Translations under genes and position numbers: made by a program
Notes under the pieces: generated by a model
What the model was told of the DNA's origin: nothing
Database searches by the model: none
What the model saw: only the letters and a program-made list of their open reading frames with translations
Shown: in pieces, positions 8,651 to 16,953 of the stretch
How positions within the stretch are numbered: position 1 is the stretch's first letter
How the letters are laid out: each line of letters starts with the position of its first letter
NCBI RefSeq assembly: GCF_023703325.1
Contig: NZ_JAMQGM010000013.1
Coordinates: forward strand, 1-64,000
Reading direction: 5' to 3'
DNA: 64,000 nucleotides
Origin: Streptomyces meridianus
Lineage (GTDB): Bacteria > Actinomycetota > Actinomycetes > Streptomycetales > Streptomycetaceae

Positions 8651-11600
8651 TCAGCCGGCGTAGACGTCCTCCACGTACCGCCCGGCGACGGTCAGCTCGC
8701 GGAGCCAGGCGTCGGCGGCCCCGGTGCCGCAGCGGGTGCGGTGCGCGTACAGGTCGCGGAAAGCGGTCCGTACGCCCGGCGCCATGCGGCTGCCGTCACC
8801 GCACACGTAGACCTTCGCCCCGGCCTCGAGCAGGTCCCAGATCTCATCGCCCTCCGCGGCGATGCGGTGCTGGACGAAGAGGTGTCCGTGCTCGGGTGCC
8901 TCGCTGAACACCGGCCGCAGCGAGACCGCTCCGGCCGCCTCGGCCGCGCGCAGTTCGCCGGCGTGGAGGAAGTCCGCGTCGGGGGCGTCGCAGCCGAAGT
9001 ACAGCAGCGCGGGAGCCCTGCCCGTGCGGCCGGCGCGGTCGGCGACGGCGCCGCGGAAGGGGGCCAGACCGGTCCCGGCAGCCACCATGATCACCGGAAC
9101 GTCGGAGTCCGGGTCGATGCGGAACGCCTCCCGGCACGGCTGGACCCGCGCCAGGACGGTGTCGCCGGGCGCGAGCGAGGCGAGATGACCGGAACCGGTG
9201 CCGCGGTAGGTGCCGCGGCCCGAGCGCGCCGGGGCCCGCAGCACCGAGACCATCAGGTCCGCGTGGCGCGGATCCACCGCCGGCGACGAGGAGACGGAGT
9301 AGTGCCGGGTGCGCAGCGGCGGCAGCAGTTCGAGCACCACCGGCCACGGCAGGGCGTCGCGCAGCGCCGGATGGTCCTCGACCAGCTCGAGGACGGTGCG
9401 CCCGTCGGGCTCCGCGGCGAGGGCGCGCAGCGCGGCCTGCTCGGGCGGGCAGGGGTTCAGTCCGGCCAGCCGCGCGATCCGCCCTTCCGTCGCCGGGTCC
9501 TGCAACTCCAGGTGGTGGGCGAGCAGGTGACGGACGGCGACCGGGCGGTCGAGCGGGAGGGTGTCGCGTCCGGGGCGGCGGGCGCCGATGTTCAGCACCG
9601 TGTCCGGATCGGCGCCGAGGAGGGCCGCGGCCCGCTCCACCAGGCCGGGATCGTTGACCGGGAGGACGGACAGGTGGTCGGCGGTGCGGTACTCGGTGCC
9701 CTCGGGGAGCGCGAGTCGAAGGAACCGCTTGGTGCGCGGGTGGCCGGGGGCGGTGAGGTCACGGGCCTCGGTGACGGTCATCGGCGTCAGGTCGTGCCGG
9801 GCGGCGAGCGCGTCCAGCGGTTCGCCCGCCACCTCGGTCACGACGTAGGCGGGCCCCTCGTCGGCACCGGGCGCGGCGCCGCCGCTCGCCGGGTCGCCGT
9901 ACCGGGCCAGGAGGGTGTCCCGCAGTTGCGCCGCGAACGCGTCGACGGCGCCGCCGAGATCGGCCGAGGCGTCCGCCTCGACCCGCGGGAACAGCGACTC
10001 CGCTCCGAGCGCGGCGAGCCGCTGGTCGATCAGGGTGGGCACCCGCTGGTAGGTCGCCGCCCAGTTGCGGTCGCCGACCCCCAGCACCGCGTACACGGCG
10101 CCGTCGGCGGCCCCCGGCCCGGCCTGTTCCGCCCAGGTGACGAAGGCCGCCGCGTCGTCGGTGGGGCGGCCGTTGTAGGACGCGGCGACGACGGCCATCG
10201 GCCGGTCCCCGGGCAGCCCGCCGGCCCAGGCGTCGAGCGGGGCGACGTCGGTGTCCGCACCGAGCGCCTGCGCCTCGTCGGCCAGCCGGAGGGCGAACTC
10301 GCGGCAGGTGCCGTAGTTGGTGCCGTGCAGGACCAGCAGGCCGGTGCCCTCGACGACCCGGGTGGGCCGTGCCGGGTCGCCGGCCTCGGCCGCCCCGCGT
10401 GCCGGAGCTCCCGCCCGTCCGCCGGACAGTGGCAGGGCCGCCCGGTCCGCCACCCGGTCCGCGGACGTGCGCGCGGCGAGCGTCATCCGGAAGCCGTCGG
10501 GCTTGAGGGTGAGCGACTCCTTGATGCTCAGGCGGTAGTCGTCGCTGTCGAGGAACCGGTAGCGGTGGGCCAGCATGCCGAGCAGCATGGTCGCCTCGTG
10601 CAGCGCGAACTGCCGCCCGATGCAGGCCCGTTCACCGGTGCCGAAGGGCTTGTACGCGTGCGGCGAGCGGGCCGCCTCGGCCTCCGGCGCGAACCGCGCG
10701 GGGTCGAACAGCTCGGGGTTGTCGCCCCACACGGGGTCGCGGTGCAGCATCGGCGTGAGCACGGTGACGCCCTGCCCGGCCGGCAGCGACCAGCGGCCGG
10801 CGAGCACCGTGTCCTCCCGCGCCTGGCGGCTGAAGGCGGCCGCGGTGGGCCACAGGCGCAGCGTCTCGTTCAGCACCTGGCGGGTGAACGTGAGGCGGCC
10901 GACGTCCTCGAACGTCGGGTCGGGGTCGGTGGTGTCACCCCACAGCTCGTCGGCCTCGCGCTGCACGAGCCGCAGTGCGATCGGGTCCTTGAGCAGGTGG
11001 TGCAGGGCGAACGACAGGGCCCCGGAGGTGGTTTCGTGTCCGGCGATCAGGAAGGTGATGACCTGGTGGCGGATGTTGGCCGGGTCCAGCGTCGTGCCGT
11101 CGGCCGGGTGCGGCTCGCCCAGCATCAGCCCGAGCAGATCGTCGGTGGAGGTGTCCCCGGAGCGCCTGCGGTTGTCGATCACCTCGTCGACCACGGACGC
11201 CAGGAAGGCGGCATCGGCGCCGAACGCCTCGTCCTCGGCGGTGTGGTCGCTGCCGGGCATCCGGCCGAGCCGGCGCATGCTCCACTCCAGGGAGCGCACC
11301 ATGGCGGCGACGAAGGGGTGCGGCTCGGAGCGGGTGAACGACTCGAAGTCGTAGCCGAATCCGGTGAGCCCGATGGTGTCGAGCGTCATCCGCGTCATGT
11401 CCTCGGACACGTCGACGGGTGTCCCCTGCGCGAGGTGCCGGTCCCAGGAGGCGACGAGGCGCCGGGCGACGCGGACCATGGCGGGGTGGTAGGCGCGCAT
11501 CGCCCCGAGGGCGAAGGCGGGCATGAGGATGTCGTGCGCCTTGGACCAGTTGGGCTCGTCGTTGTAGGCGGTGAACAGCCCGTCGGCCGCGAACGCGCGG

Positions 11601-11842
11601 ACCGCCTCCAGCGCCGGGCTCACCCACTTCGCGAAGCGCTCCTCGTCGGCGAGTTCGGTGACGAGGTCGAGCGAGGTGACGAACAGGGCGTCCCGGCCGT
11701 GCACCCGCCGCCGGAAGACCGGACCGTGCCGGCGGGCCAGCTCCATGGCCTGCTGGATCGGGGACGCGAGTCCGGGCGAGTTCGAGACATCGACGACCGG
11801 GATGTCCTCGGCCTGCTGCGCGAGGGGCGACGCGTTGATCAT
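8651..11842 (-). CDS. Self-sufficient cytochrome P450/NADPH-P450 reductase fusion (CYP102/P450BM3 type)
   Basis: 1063 aa, close to the length of P450BM3. The heme domain (about 1-460) has I-helix AGHETTS, ETLR and the cysteine loop PFGTGERACIG with heme Cys about 407. The reductase follows: FMN/flavodoxin domain (LLVLHGTNYGTCREFA, about 490), FAD domain (RHYSVSSSP) and NADPH domain (VAAGTGLAPFRG) to the C-terminus. Electrons pass NADPH-FAD-FMN-heme in one chain to hydroxylate a substrate, typically fatty acids in this family. The start MINASPLAQQ is the first plausible ATG; longer upstream sequence overlaps the divergent regulator. The 3' end faces the frameshifted GlxA gene. Confidence 0.93.
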   Translation of the reverse strand: MINASPLAQQAEDIPVVDVSNSPGLASPIQQAMELARRHGPVFRRRVHGRDALFVTSLDLVTELADEERFAKWVSPALEAVRAFAADGLFTAYNDEPNWSKAHDILMPAFALGAMRAYHPAMVRVARRLVASWDRHLAQGTPVDVSEDMTRMTLDTIGLTGFGYDFESFTRSEPHPFVAAMVRSLEWSMRRLGRMPGSDHTAEDEAFGADAAFLASVVDEVIDNRRRSGDTSTDDLLGLMLGEPHPADGTTLDPANIRHQVITFLIAGHETTSGALSFALHHLLKDPIALRLVQREADELWGDTTDPDPTFEDVGRLTFTRQVLNETLRLWPTAAAFSRQAREDTVLAGRWSLPAGQGVTVLTPMLHRDPVWGDNPELFDPARFAPEAEAARSPHAYKPFGTGERACIGRQFALHEATMLLGMLAHRYRFLDSDDYRLSIKESLTLKPDGFRMTLAARTSADRVADRAALPLSGGRAGAPARGAAEAGDPARPTRVVEGTGLLVLHGTNYGTCREFALRLADEAQALGADTDVAPLDAWAGGLPGDRPMAVVAASYNGRPTDDAAAFVTWAEQAGPGAADGAVYAVLGVGDRNWAATYQRVPTLIDQRLAALGAESLFPRVEADASADLGGAVDAFAAQLRDTLLARYGDPASGGAAPGADEGPAYVVTEVAGEPLDALAARHDLTPMTVTEARDLTAPGHPRTKRFLRLALPEGTEYRTADHLSVLPVNDPGLVERAAALLGADPDTVLNIGARRPGRDTLPLDRPVAVRHLLAHHLELQDPATEGRIARLAGLNPCPPEQAALRALAAEPDGRTVLELVEDHPALRDALPWPVVLELLPPLRTRHYSVSSSPAVDPRHADLMVSVLRAPARSGRGTYRGTGSGHLASLAPGDTVLARVQPCREAFRIDPDSDVPVIMVAAGTGLAPFRGAVADRAGRTGRAPALLYFGCDAPDADFLHAGELRAAEAAGAVSLRPVFSEAPEHGHLFVQHRIAAEGDEIWDLLEAGAKVYVCGDGSRMAPGVRTAFRDLYAHRTRCGTGAADAWLRELTVAGRYVEDVYAG

Positions 11843-11959
11843 GTCTCGAGTCTGACTCCCCCGGCCCGCCGGGGCACGGGGAGTCCCTGCATGATTGTGT
11901 AGTGGCCCGCCGCCGGCGGGGCTTGCGCCGCCGCTGTGCACCGGATAGGGAGCCGGCAC

Positions 11960-12595
11960 GTGATCGAGGACCCGGACGACCCCGTAACCTGGCGCAACCG
12001 GTTCCTGCTGCTGCTGGACCGGATGCCCGCGCCGATCGCCGTCTGCTGCGCCAACGGCGAGGTCGTCCTCGCGAACCCCGCCATGGCCGCCGAGTGGGGT
12101 ACCACGGCGGGCCGGCTCCCGGGCTGCAATCTGCGCGACTTCTTCCGGCCGCTTGCCGCCGCCCAGTTCGACCGGCTCGTCGAGGCGCTGCGGCTGGGGC
12201 GTCGCTCCCGCTACCGGCTTGCCGTCCGGTGGACCGGCCCCGACGGGACGGAGCGGGAGGGCGAACTCACGGTGGATCCGGTCGGCGCCCCCGCTCCGCC
12301 GGGCCCGTTGCTGCTCGCGGTGCTGGACGCGCCGGACGGCCGGCCCCCACGGCCCGCGCCCGAGGTGACTCCCGCGGAGACCCGCATCCTGGCGCTGGCC
12401 GCGACCGGTGCGACGACCGCGGAGATCGGCCGGACGATGGGCCTGACGACGGACGGGGTCAACTACCACCTGGGGCGGCTGAAGCAGCGCTGGCGGGTGC
12501 CCAACCGGACGGCCGTGGTGGCGAAGGCGTACACGCTGGGCGTCCTGGACGCGGGCCGCTGGCCTCCGGGGCCGGGTGAGCCCGGCACTACCTGA
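11960..12595 (+). CDS. PAS-like domain transcriptional regulator with LuxR-type helix-turn-helix
   Basis: 211 aa from the GTG at 11960 behind AGGGAG; an in-frame upstream start at 11936 is possible. The N-terminal half reads as a PAS fold (LLDRMPAPIAVCCANGEVVLANPAMA, written here as two overlapping blocks LLDRMPAPIAVCC and NGEVVLANPAM). The C-terminal half has a LuxR-like helix-turn-helix (VTPAETRILALAATGATTAE, then MGLTTDGVNYHLGRLKQRW). It probably senses a ligand or redox state and controls the divergent CYP102 gene 117 bp away. This functional link is inference from position only. Confidence 0.78.
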   Translation: MIEDPDDPVTWRNRFLLLLDRMPAPIAVCCANGEVVLANPAMAAEWGTTAGRLPGCNLRDFFRPLAAAQFDRLVEALRLGRRSRYRLAVRWTGPDGTEREGELTVDPVGAPAPPGPLLLAVLDAPDGRPPRPAPEVTPAETRILALAATGATTAEIGRTMGLTTDGVNYHLGRLKQRWRVPNRTAVVAKAYTLGVLDAGRWPPGPGEPGTT

Positions 12596-12850
12596 ACCGG
12601 CGGGCACAGACGCCCGGGCCGGGCGGATCAGGTCGGGCGGCGGCGCGCTCGTGCGCGCCCCGAGCGCGGCACGACGGCCGCCGCCCGGATCCGGTGCGGG
12701 GCAGGCGGTGAGCCACCGCGGCACCGGGGAACGACCCGCATTCGCCGAGGACCTGCCGGAGGCCCTCGTCGTCCCCTCGCAACGAATCGCTGAACCCAAG
12801 AGTGATCAAGCCGACACGTCACGTCAACACCGCATCCGGAATTCGCCCCG

Positions 12851-13312
12851 TCATGCACGGTTCGCGACGGCGTACCGGGGGGCGCGGACGTGCGGCCGGG
12901 GGATCGCACCGTGGTCCAGTTCGCACCAGACCCGCTTGCCCGCGCCCTCGGCCTGCCAGCCCCAGCGATCGGCCAGCCCGTCGACGAGTTCCAGGCCGCG
13001 CCCGTCGGTGTCGTCCCGCTCGGCGTGACGCGGACGGGGCGGGCGGGCGCTGCCGTCGGCGACCTCGACACGCACCATGCCCGCTCCGGCCGCCGCCCCT
13101 GCCGCAGGCAACTGTATCCGCAGCACGGCCGAACAGCCCGTGTGCAGAACGGCGTTGGTGACGAGCTCCGAAATGAGCAGCACCAGCGTCTCCGCCAGCG
13201 GATCGTCGGCGCCCAGCCCCGCCGCGTCGAGCCGGGAGCGGGCCCACCTGCGGGCGCGCCCCACCTCCGCGGGATCGGGTCGTACCACGAGCTGAACCTG
13301 AAGCACCTGCAC
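12851..13312 (-). CDS. RsbW-like ATP-binding protein (HATPase_c, anti-sigma/serine kinase type)
   Basis: 153 aa. GHKL ATPase motifs are visible: N box ELVTNAVLHT (about 50-59) and G1 box DGRGLELVDGLADRWGW (about 102-118). Streptomyces has many of these short proteins, which bind STAS partners or sigma factors and may phosphorylate STAS serines. A STAS protein lies 1 kb away. The GTG/ATG region starts MQVLQVQLVVRPDPAEVGRA with no signal peptide, so it is cytoplasmic. The 255 bp downstream, before the PAS-LuxR gene end, shows no further gene. Confidence 0.85.
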   Translation of the reverse strand: MQVLQVQLVVRPDPAEVGRARRWARSRLDAAGLGADDPLAETLVLLISELVTNAVLHTGCSAVLRIQLPAAGAAAGAGMVRVEVADGSARPPRPRHAERDDTDGRGLELVDGLADRWGWQAEGAGKRVWCELDHGAIPRPHVRAPRYAVANRA

Positions 13313-13506
13313 CGCTCACACCATCCGAACCGGCGGGAACATCGCCGCGCGTCTTTGAGTGATCACAGAATGTGACACCGTCGTGACCCAGCATGAGCGA
13401 CGCTCCGCGGCCCCAACAAGCGCTTCGGGCATATTCCGACGCAAGGAGTACATGTGCTGCATACTGTGCGACGCATCGGCTCCGGGCTCGAACGCCCCAT
13501 GCACGC

Positions 13507-13555
13507 ACGACGAGGCCGGCGCCCGGGAGGGAACCCCGGGCTCCGGCCTCGTCGT
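13507..13555 (-). terminator. Strong stem-loop terminator of the EF-hand gene
   Basis: Arms 13507-13519 plus 13521-13527 pair with 13535-13541 plus 13543-13555, giving 20 bp with one internal mismatch and a 7-nt loop. It starts 12 bp beyond the stop of the EF-hand gene. Confidence 0.75.
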
Positions 13556-13566
13556 GAGCCGGTGGC

Positions 13567-14106
13567 TCAGTCCTTGGGCTCGGACGTCGTGTAGTAGCCG
13601 GCGAACGCGGTGATGATCTCCTCCTCGGAGATCATGCCGTCGGCGTCCCCGTCGAGCGCGGAGGCGACCTTGCCGCACATCTCGGGCTTCACGCCCAGGA
13701 CCCGCAGGACGCGCTCGGCGCGGTCCGTGGCGAGCTTGCCGTTGCGCTCCTCGGCCGCCACGTCGAGGACCGCGTGCAGGAACGGGCGCGCGATCTCGGC
13801 GAATTTCATGGAGTCGTCGCGCAGCCGCTTGAGCGCCTGGGTGGTGAACTCCTCACGGGTGATGCGCTGATCGCCGTCACGGTCGGCGATCCCCGCCATG
13901 CCCTGCCAGAAGGCCTCGGCGCCCTCGTACAGCGCCTGACCCTCGACGGAACGGGCGGCGGTGCCGAACTCCCGGAGGACAGCGGCGGCAGCGCCCTTGA
14001 AGTCCTCGCGGGAGATGTAGCCGTTGCCGTCCTGATCGAACGTGGCGAAACGCTCGGCCACCTTGCGGTCGTAAGACTCGCCGGCGGCGGATTCGGCCTT
14101 GTCCAC
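13567..14106 (-). CDS. EF-hand calcium-binding protein (calerythrin-like)
   Basis: 179 aa, acidic and cytoplasmic. Three canonical EF loops are readable: DQDGNGYISREDF (about 25-37), DRDGDQRITREEF (about 76-88) and DGDADGMISEEEI (about 149-161). The spacing leaves room for a degenerate second site, as in calerythrin. It buffers or senses Ca2+; the partner is unknown. The gene is monocistronic, with a strong terminator after it and a 170-bp upstream region before the next gene's stop. Confidence 0.92.
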   Translation of the reverse strand: MDKAESAAGESYDRKVAERFATFDQDGNGYISREDFKGAAAAVLREFGTAARSVEGQALYEGAEAFWQGMAGIADRDGDQRITREEFTTQALKRLRDDSMKFAEIARPFLHAVLDVAAEERNGKLATDRAERVLRVLGVKPEMCGKVASALDGDADGMISEEEIITAFAGYYTTSEPKD

Positions 14107-14276
14107 GGAGTTACCTCACGTCTCGTAAGAGGGTTGCCGAGGTCAGAACCATACGGATGTCCCGCCCGGCGGCAAAGTTCGTGCAGCGTGCACCGGCGGG
14201 CGGAGCGCGGCGGAAAGCGGCTTCGGGCAGCGGGTCGGACTTTCGGGTGGTCCGCGCCCAATGACAGGTCGCGGAA

Positions 14277-14651
14277 TCAGGCGGAGAGCGGGCTCGCAGC
14301 TTCGTCCAGTGCCGACGTCACGTCGGCGTACACGTCGAACAGGCGGCGGACGCCGAGCGCCGCGAGGACCCGGTTCACGTGCGAACCGTCCTCGGCGCCC
14401 CGGGCCGGGAGGATCAGCCGGAGACGGCCCTGACAGGAACGCATCAGCCGGCGGGCCGCAATGAGGACGCCGACGCCGCTGGAGTCGCAGAAGCGCACCC
14501 CGGACAGGTCGAGGACGAGACTTCGGCGCCCCTCCGCGACCGCGTCGTGCACATGCTGGCGCACCGCGGGGGACGTCACGAGGTCCATTTCACCCGAGAC
14601 CTGCAGGATCGCCCATTCTCCCTGCTCGCCCTCCAACACTTTCAACGTCAC
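14277..14651 (-). CDS. STAS-domain anti-sigma factor antagonist
   Basis: 124 aa from the GTG at 14651, preceded by AAGGGA. The SpoIIAA/BldG fold is complete: EWAILQVSGEMDLVTSPAVR then LVLDLSGVRFCDSSGVGVL, with the phospho-acceptor DSSG at about residues 62-65. When unphosphorylated such a protein binds an RsbW-like kinase and frees a sigma factor. The nearby ATPase (12851-13312) and sigma factor (14995) are candidate partners. Two small hairpins (14680-14698 and adjacent) lie in the 5' leader. Longer upstream readings lack protein character and are rejected. Confidence 0.87.
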   Translation of the reverse strand: MTLKVLEGEQGEWAILQVSGEMDLVTSPAVRQHVHDAVAEGRRSLVLDLSGVRFCDSSGVGVLIAARRLMRSCQGRLRLILPARGAEDGSHVNRVLAALGVRRLFDVYADVTSALDEAASPLSA

Positions 14652-14994
14652 GCGCTCGAAGTCCCTTCGCTCGCCTCGGCCGGAAGCAATCCTTCCGGGT
14701 CGGCTGCCCGACCGCTCCGGCCCGAAACACGGTTTCCGGTGCAGACCCCCGCACGACCCTATGCGCAGCACGCCGAGTTGCCACCGGCCCCCGGCCAAAG
14801 TGACGAGATCTATACCATCGGTTGCTTCGCCAGAGGTGCACATTGCCGCAAAGGGTCCCGCATTCCGGGCCCCGGCGACTACATTCGACGGGACGGAACG
14901 GACGCAGCGGTCCACGGCTGCCCGGACCCCGGCATCACGAACAGGCGCGCCGCGGCCCGCCCGGTGCCCACCGAGACGGCGGAGGAGGTGCTGG
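14652..14994. promoter_or_regulatory. Divergent promoter region, STAS / sigma factor
   Basis: No gene is supported. On the minus-strand side CCGGAAG-CAATC-CTTCCGG (14680-14698) forms a hairpin in the STAS leader. On the plus-strand side the sigma gene has GGAGGAGG directly upstream of its ATG. Confidence 0.4.
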
Positions 14995-15567
14995 ATGACA
15001 CAGGAAGCCCCCTTCCTCTGGGACCGCAAGATGCAGCAGCGCCTGACCCGCGGCGAGGCCGCGGCGCTCGGCGAGCTGTACGACCGGTTCGCCTCCCTCG
15101 TGCACGGCCTCGCCCACCGGGTGCTGAACGACGAGGCGGCCGCCGACCGCATCACCCGCGAGGTGTTCGCGACCGTGTGGGAGAACCCCGGCACCTACGA
15201 CCCCAGGCGCGGTTCTCTCCGGTCCTGGATCGCGGACCTCACCCGCCGCGAGGCCGTCGGACTGCTGCGGCTGACCGAGGCCGAACGCGCCCGCACCGGC
15301 GGCGGTACGGCCGAGGACGTGGAGGAGAAGGTCCGCCAGGCGTCCGCCGCCGCCCGGGCCGACTACATCAGGTCCTCCATGCCGGCGTCGCTGCGCGCGG
15401 CCCTCGAGCTCGCGTACTTCCAGCGCCGCGACTACCGTCAGGCGGCCCTCGACCTCGGCGTCACCGCCGACGAGGCCCGGCGCCGGCTGAGACTGGGCCT
15501 CCAGCTGCTGTCCACCGCCGGAGCCGGCCCCGTCCCCGCGCCTCCCGTGCACCGGCGTGCGCTGTGA
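14995..15567 (+). CDS. ECF-like RNA polymerase sigma factor
   Basis: 190 aa with GGAGGAGG before the ATG. A sigma region 2 is seen at about residues 20-85 (LGELYDRFASLVHGLAHRVL, FATVWENPGTYDPRRGSLRSW) and region 4 at about 130-175 (LRAALELAYFQRRDYRQAALDLG). It directs RNA polymerase to an unknown regulon. The stop overlaps the start of the following anti-sigma gene (GTGA at 15564-15567), so the pair is translationally coupled as typical sigma/anti-sigma partners. Confidence 0.87.
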   Translation: MTQEAPFLWDRKMQQRLTRGEAAALGELYDRFASLVHGLAHRVLNDEAAADRITREVFATVWENPGTYDPRRGSLRSWIADLTRREAVGLLRLTEAERARTGGGTAEDVEEKVRQASAAARADYIRSSMPASLRAALELAYFQRRDYRQAALDLGVTADEARRRLRLGLQLLSTAGAGPVPAPPVHRRAL

Positions 15568-16880
15568 ACGGCCCCGACCGCTCCGGGCCCGAGGGCCGCG
15601 ACCCGTCCGAGAACCGGCCCGGCGGGGTGCCCCGGATACCGCCGCCGCGGCCCGCCCCCGACGACAGCGGGATGCTGCCGCCGGTCCGCCCGGGCGGCAC
15701 CCTGCCCGCGCCCCGTGCGGCGGCCGACGACCCGCACCCCGTGCTCCCGCCGCCGTCCGCCGCCGCACCGGATACAGGACGCTACGAGCACAAGGTGCTC
15801 AAGGCCCTGCTCGGCGCCTGGGCACTGTCCGCCTGCTCCGCCGAGGAGACCGCAGCCGTCGAGCAGCACCTCAGCGACTGCGCGGCCTGCGCCGACGAGG
15901 CCGTGCGGCTGCGCGAAGCGGTCGGCCTGATGCACCGCGAGGACAATCTCGATCTCGATCCGCTGCTGCGCTCCCGCGTCCTGGAGAGCTGCCTGGACCG
16001 GCGTCCCGCACGCATCCCGGTCCCCGACTGGGCCGGACCGTACGACGCCGAGACCGCTCGACTGGACGCCCTGCTGCGCGACATGGACAACGCCGAGTGG
16101 TCGGCACCCGTGCGGCTGCGGTGGTTCGAGGGCCGGTCGATGGTGGAGCGGGAGAGCAGCGTCGCGGGTGTGCTCGGCCATCTGATGACCGTGGACGGCG
16201 CCGTGGCCACGGCGTTGGGCCTCGACGACCCGCTGGGCCCGTCCGCACCGCCCGGGGGCACACCGACCGCACGCACCGAGGCCTACTGGCAGGGAACGGG
16301 CGGGAAACCGGGCGACGTCCACGCCCCGTGGCGCCGGCAGGCCCACACCCTGGTGCGCACGCTGTCCTACGGGCGGCCGGACATCGCCGGACTCCCGGTC
16401 TCCTACGGCGCGTTCGCACTGCCGCTGCGCGACTCGCTGCTCGACCGCGCCTTCGAGTGCTGGGTGCACGCCGAGGACATCGCGGAGGCCATCGCCTACC
16501 CGTACCAGCCGCCGGCGGCCGCCCACCTCAACCGCATGATCGACCTGGCGATGCGCATGCTCCCGGAGGCCCTCGCCCGACGGCGCCGTGCGGGGCTGGC
16601 CGGGCCGGCCCGCGGGCCCGCGCTCGCCGGGGCGCCCGGCCGCAGCCTCCATCTGGAGGTGGAGGGCAACGGCGGCGGCGACTGGTACATCGCGCTGGAC
16701 TCGCCGGCCGCCCGGTCGTCGGAGGAGGGCGCCGTGGCCCATGTCGCGCTGGACGGAACCGAGTTCTGTCACCTTGCCGCAGGGCACATCCCGCCCGAGG
16801 AGGCCGCGGCGGGGCAGCTCGGGGACCGGGAAGCCATCCACGACGTGCTCTCGGCAGCCGCCTCGCTCTCGCGGCTTTGA
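15564..16880 (+). CDS. Zinc-finger anti-sigma factor fused to a maleylpyruvate-isomerase-like (MDMPI) domain
   Basis: 438 aa from the overlapping GTG. A Pro-rich N-terminus (about 1-70) is followed by a ZAS/zf-HC2 module (about 72-125) with the zinc signature HLSDCAAC. An MDMPI/DinB-like helical domain follows (about 150-330, VLGHLMTVDGAVATALG and FECWVHAEDIAEA) with a C-terminal SCP2-like part. No transmembrane helix is apparent, so the anti-sigma should be soluble. ZAS proteins hold the sigma factor until a redox or ligand cue; the MDMPI module may bind a thiol (mycothiol) or metal, which is inference. Confidence 0.82.
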   Translation: MNGPDRSGPEGRDPSENRPGGVPRIPPPRPAPDDSGMLPPVRPGGTLPAPRAAADDPHPVLPPPSAAAPDTGRYEHKVLKALLGAWALSACSAEETAAVEQHLSDCAACADEAVRLREAVGLMHREDNLDLDPLLRSRVLESCLDRRPARIPVPDWAGPYDAETARLDALLRDMDNAEWSAPVRLRWFEGRSMVERESSVAGVLGHLMTVDGAVATALGLDDPLGPSAPPGGTPTARTEAYWQGTGGKPGDVHAPWRRQAHTLVRTLSYGRPDIAGLPVSYGAFALPLRDSLLDRAFECWVHAEDIAEAIAYPYQPPAAAHLNRMIDLAMRMLPEALARRRRAGLAGPARGPALAGAPGRSLHLEVEGNGGGDWYIALDSPAARSSEEGAVAHVALDGTEFCHLAAGHIPPEEAAAGQLGDREAIHDVLSAAASLSRL

Positions 16881-16901
16881 CGGGGGCGCGCCCGGCGAAG
16901 G

Positions 16902-16923
16902 CGGAACCCGGCGGAGGGTTCCG
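16902..16923. terminator. Bidirectional stem-loop between convergent genes
   Basis: CGGAACCC (16902-16909) pairs with GGGTTCCG (16916-16923) across a 6-nt loop, midway between the ends of the anti-sigma gene and purU. Confidence 0.6.
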
Positions 16924-16953
16924 GCCCCTGCCCCGGCCGGGGCGTGCGACGCG

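Noticed and set aside
8639..11902. 1087-codon open frame antisense to the CYP102 gene
   Set aside because: High GC and the codon phase of the real gene remove stops on the other strand; the reading has no domains and is Arg/Gly/Val-rich.
13452..13613. Short plus-strand ORF starting MCCILCDASAPG
   Set aside because: Spacing of AAGGAG to the ATG is too short and the frame runs through the EF-hand terminator; no support beyond that.
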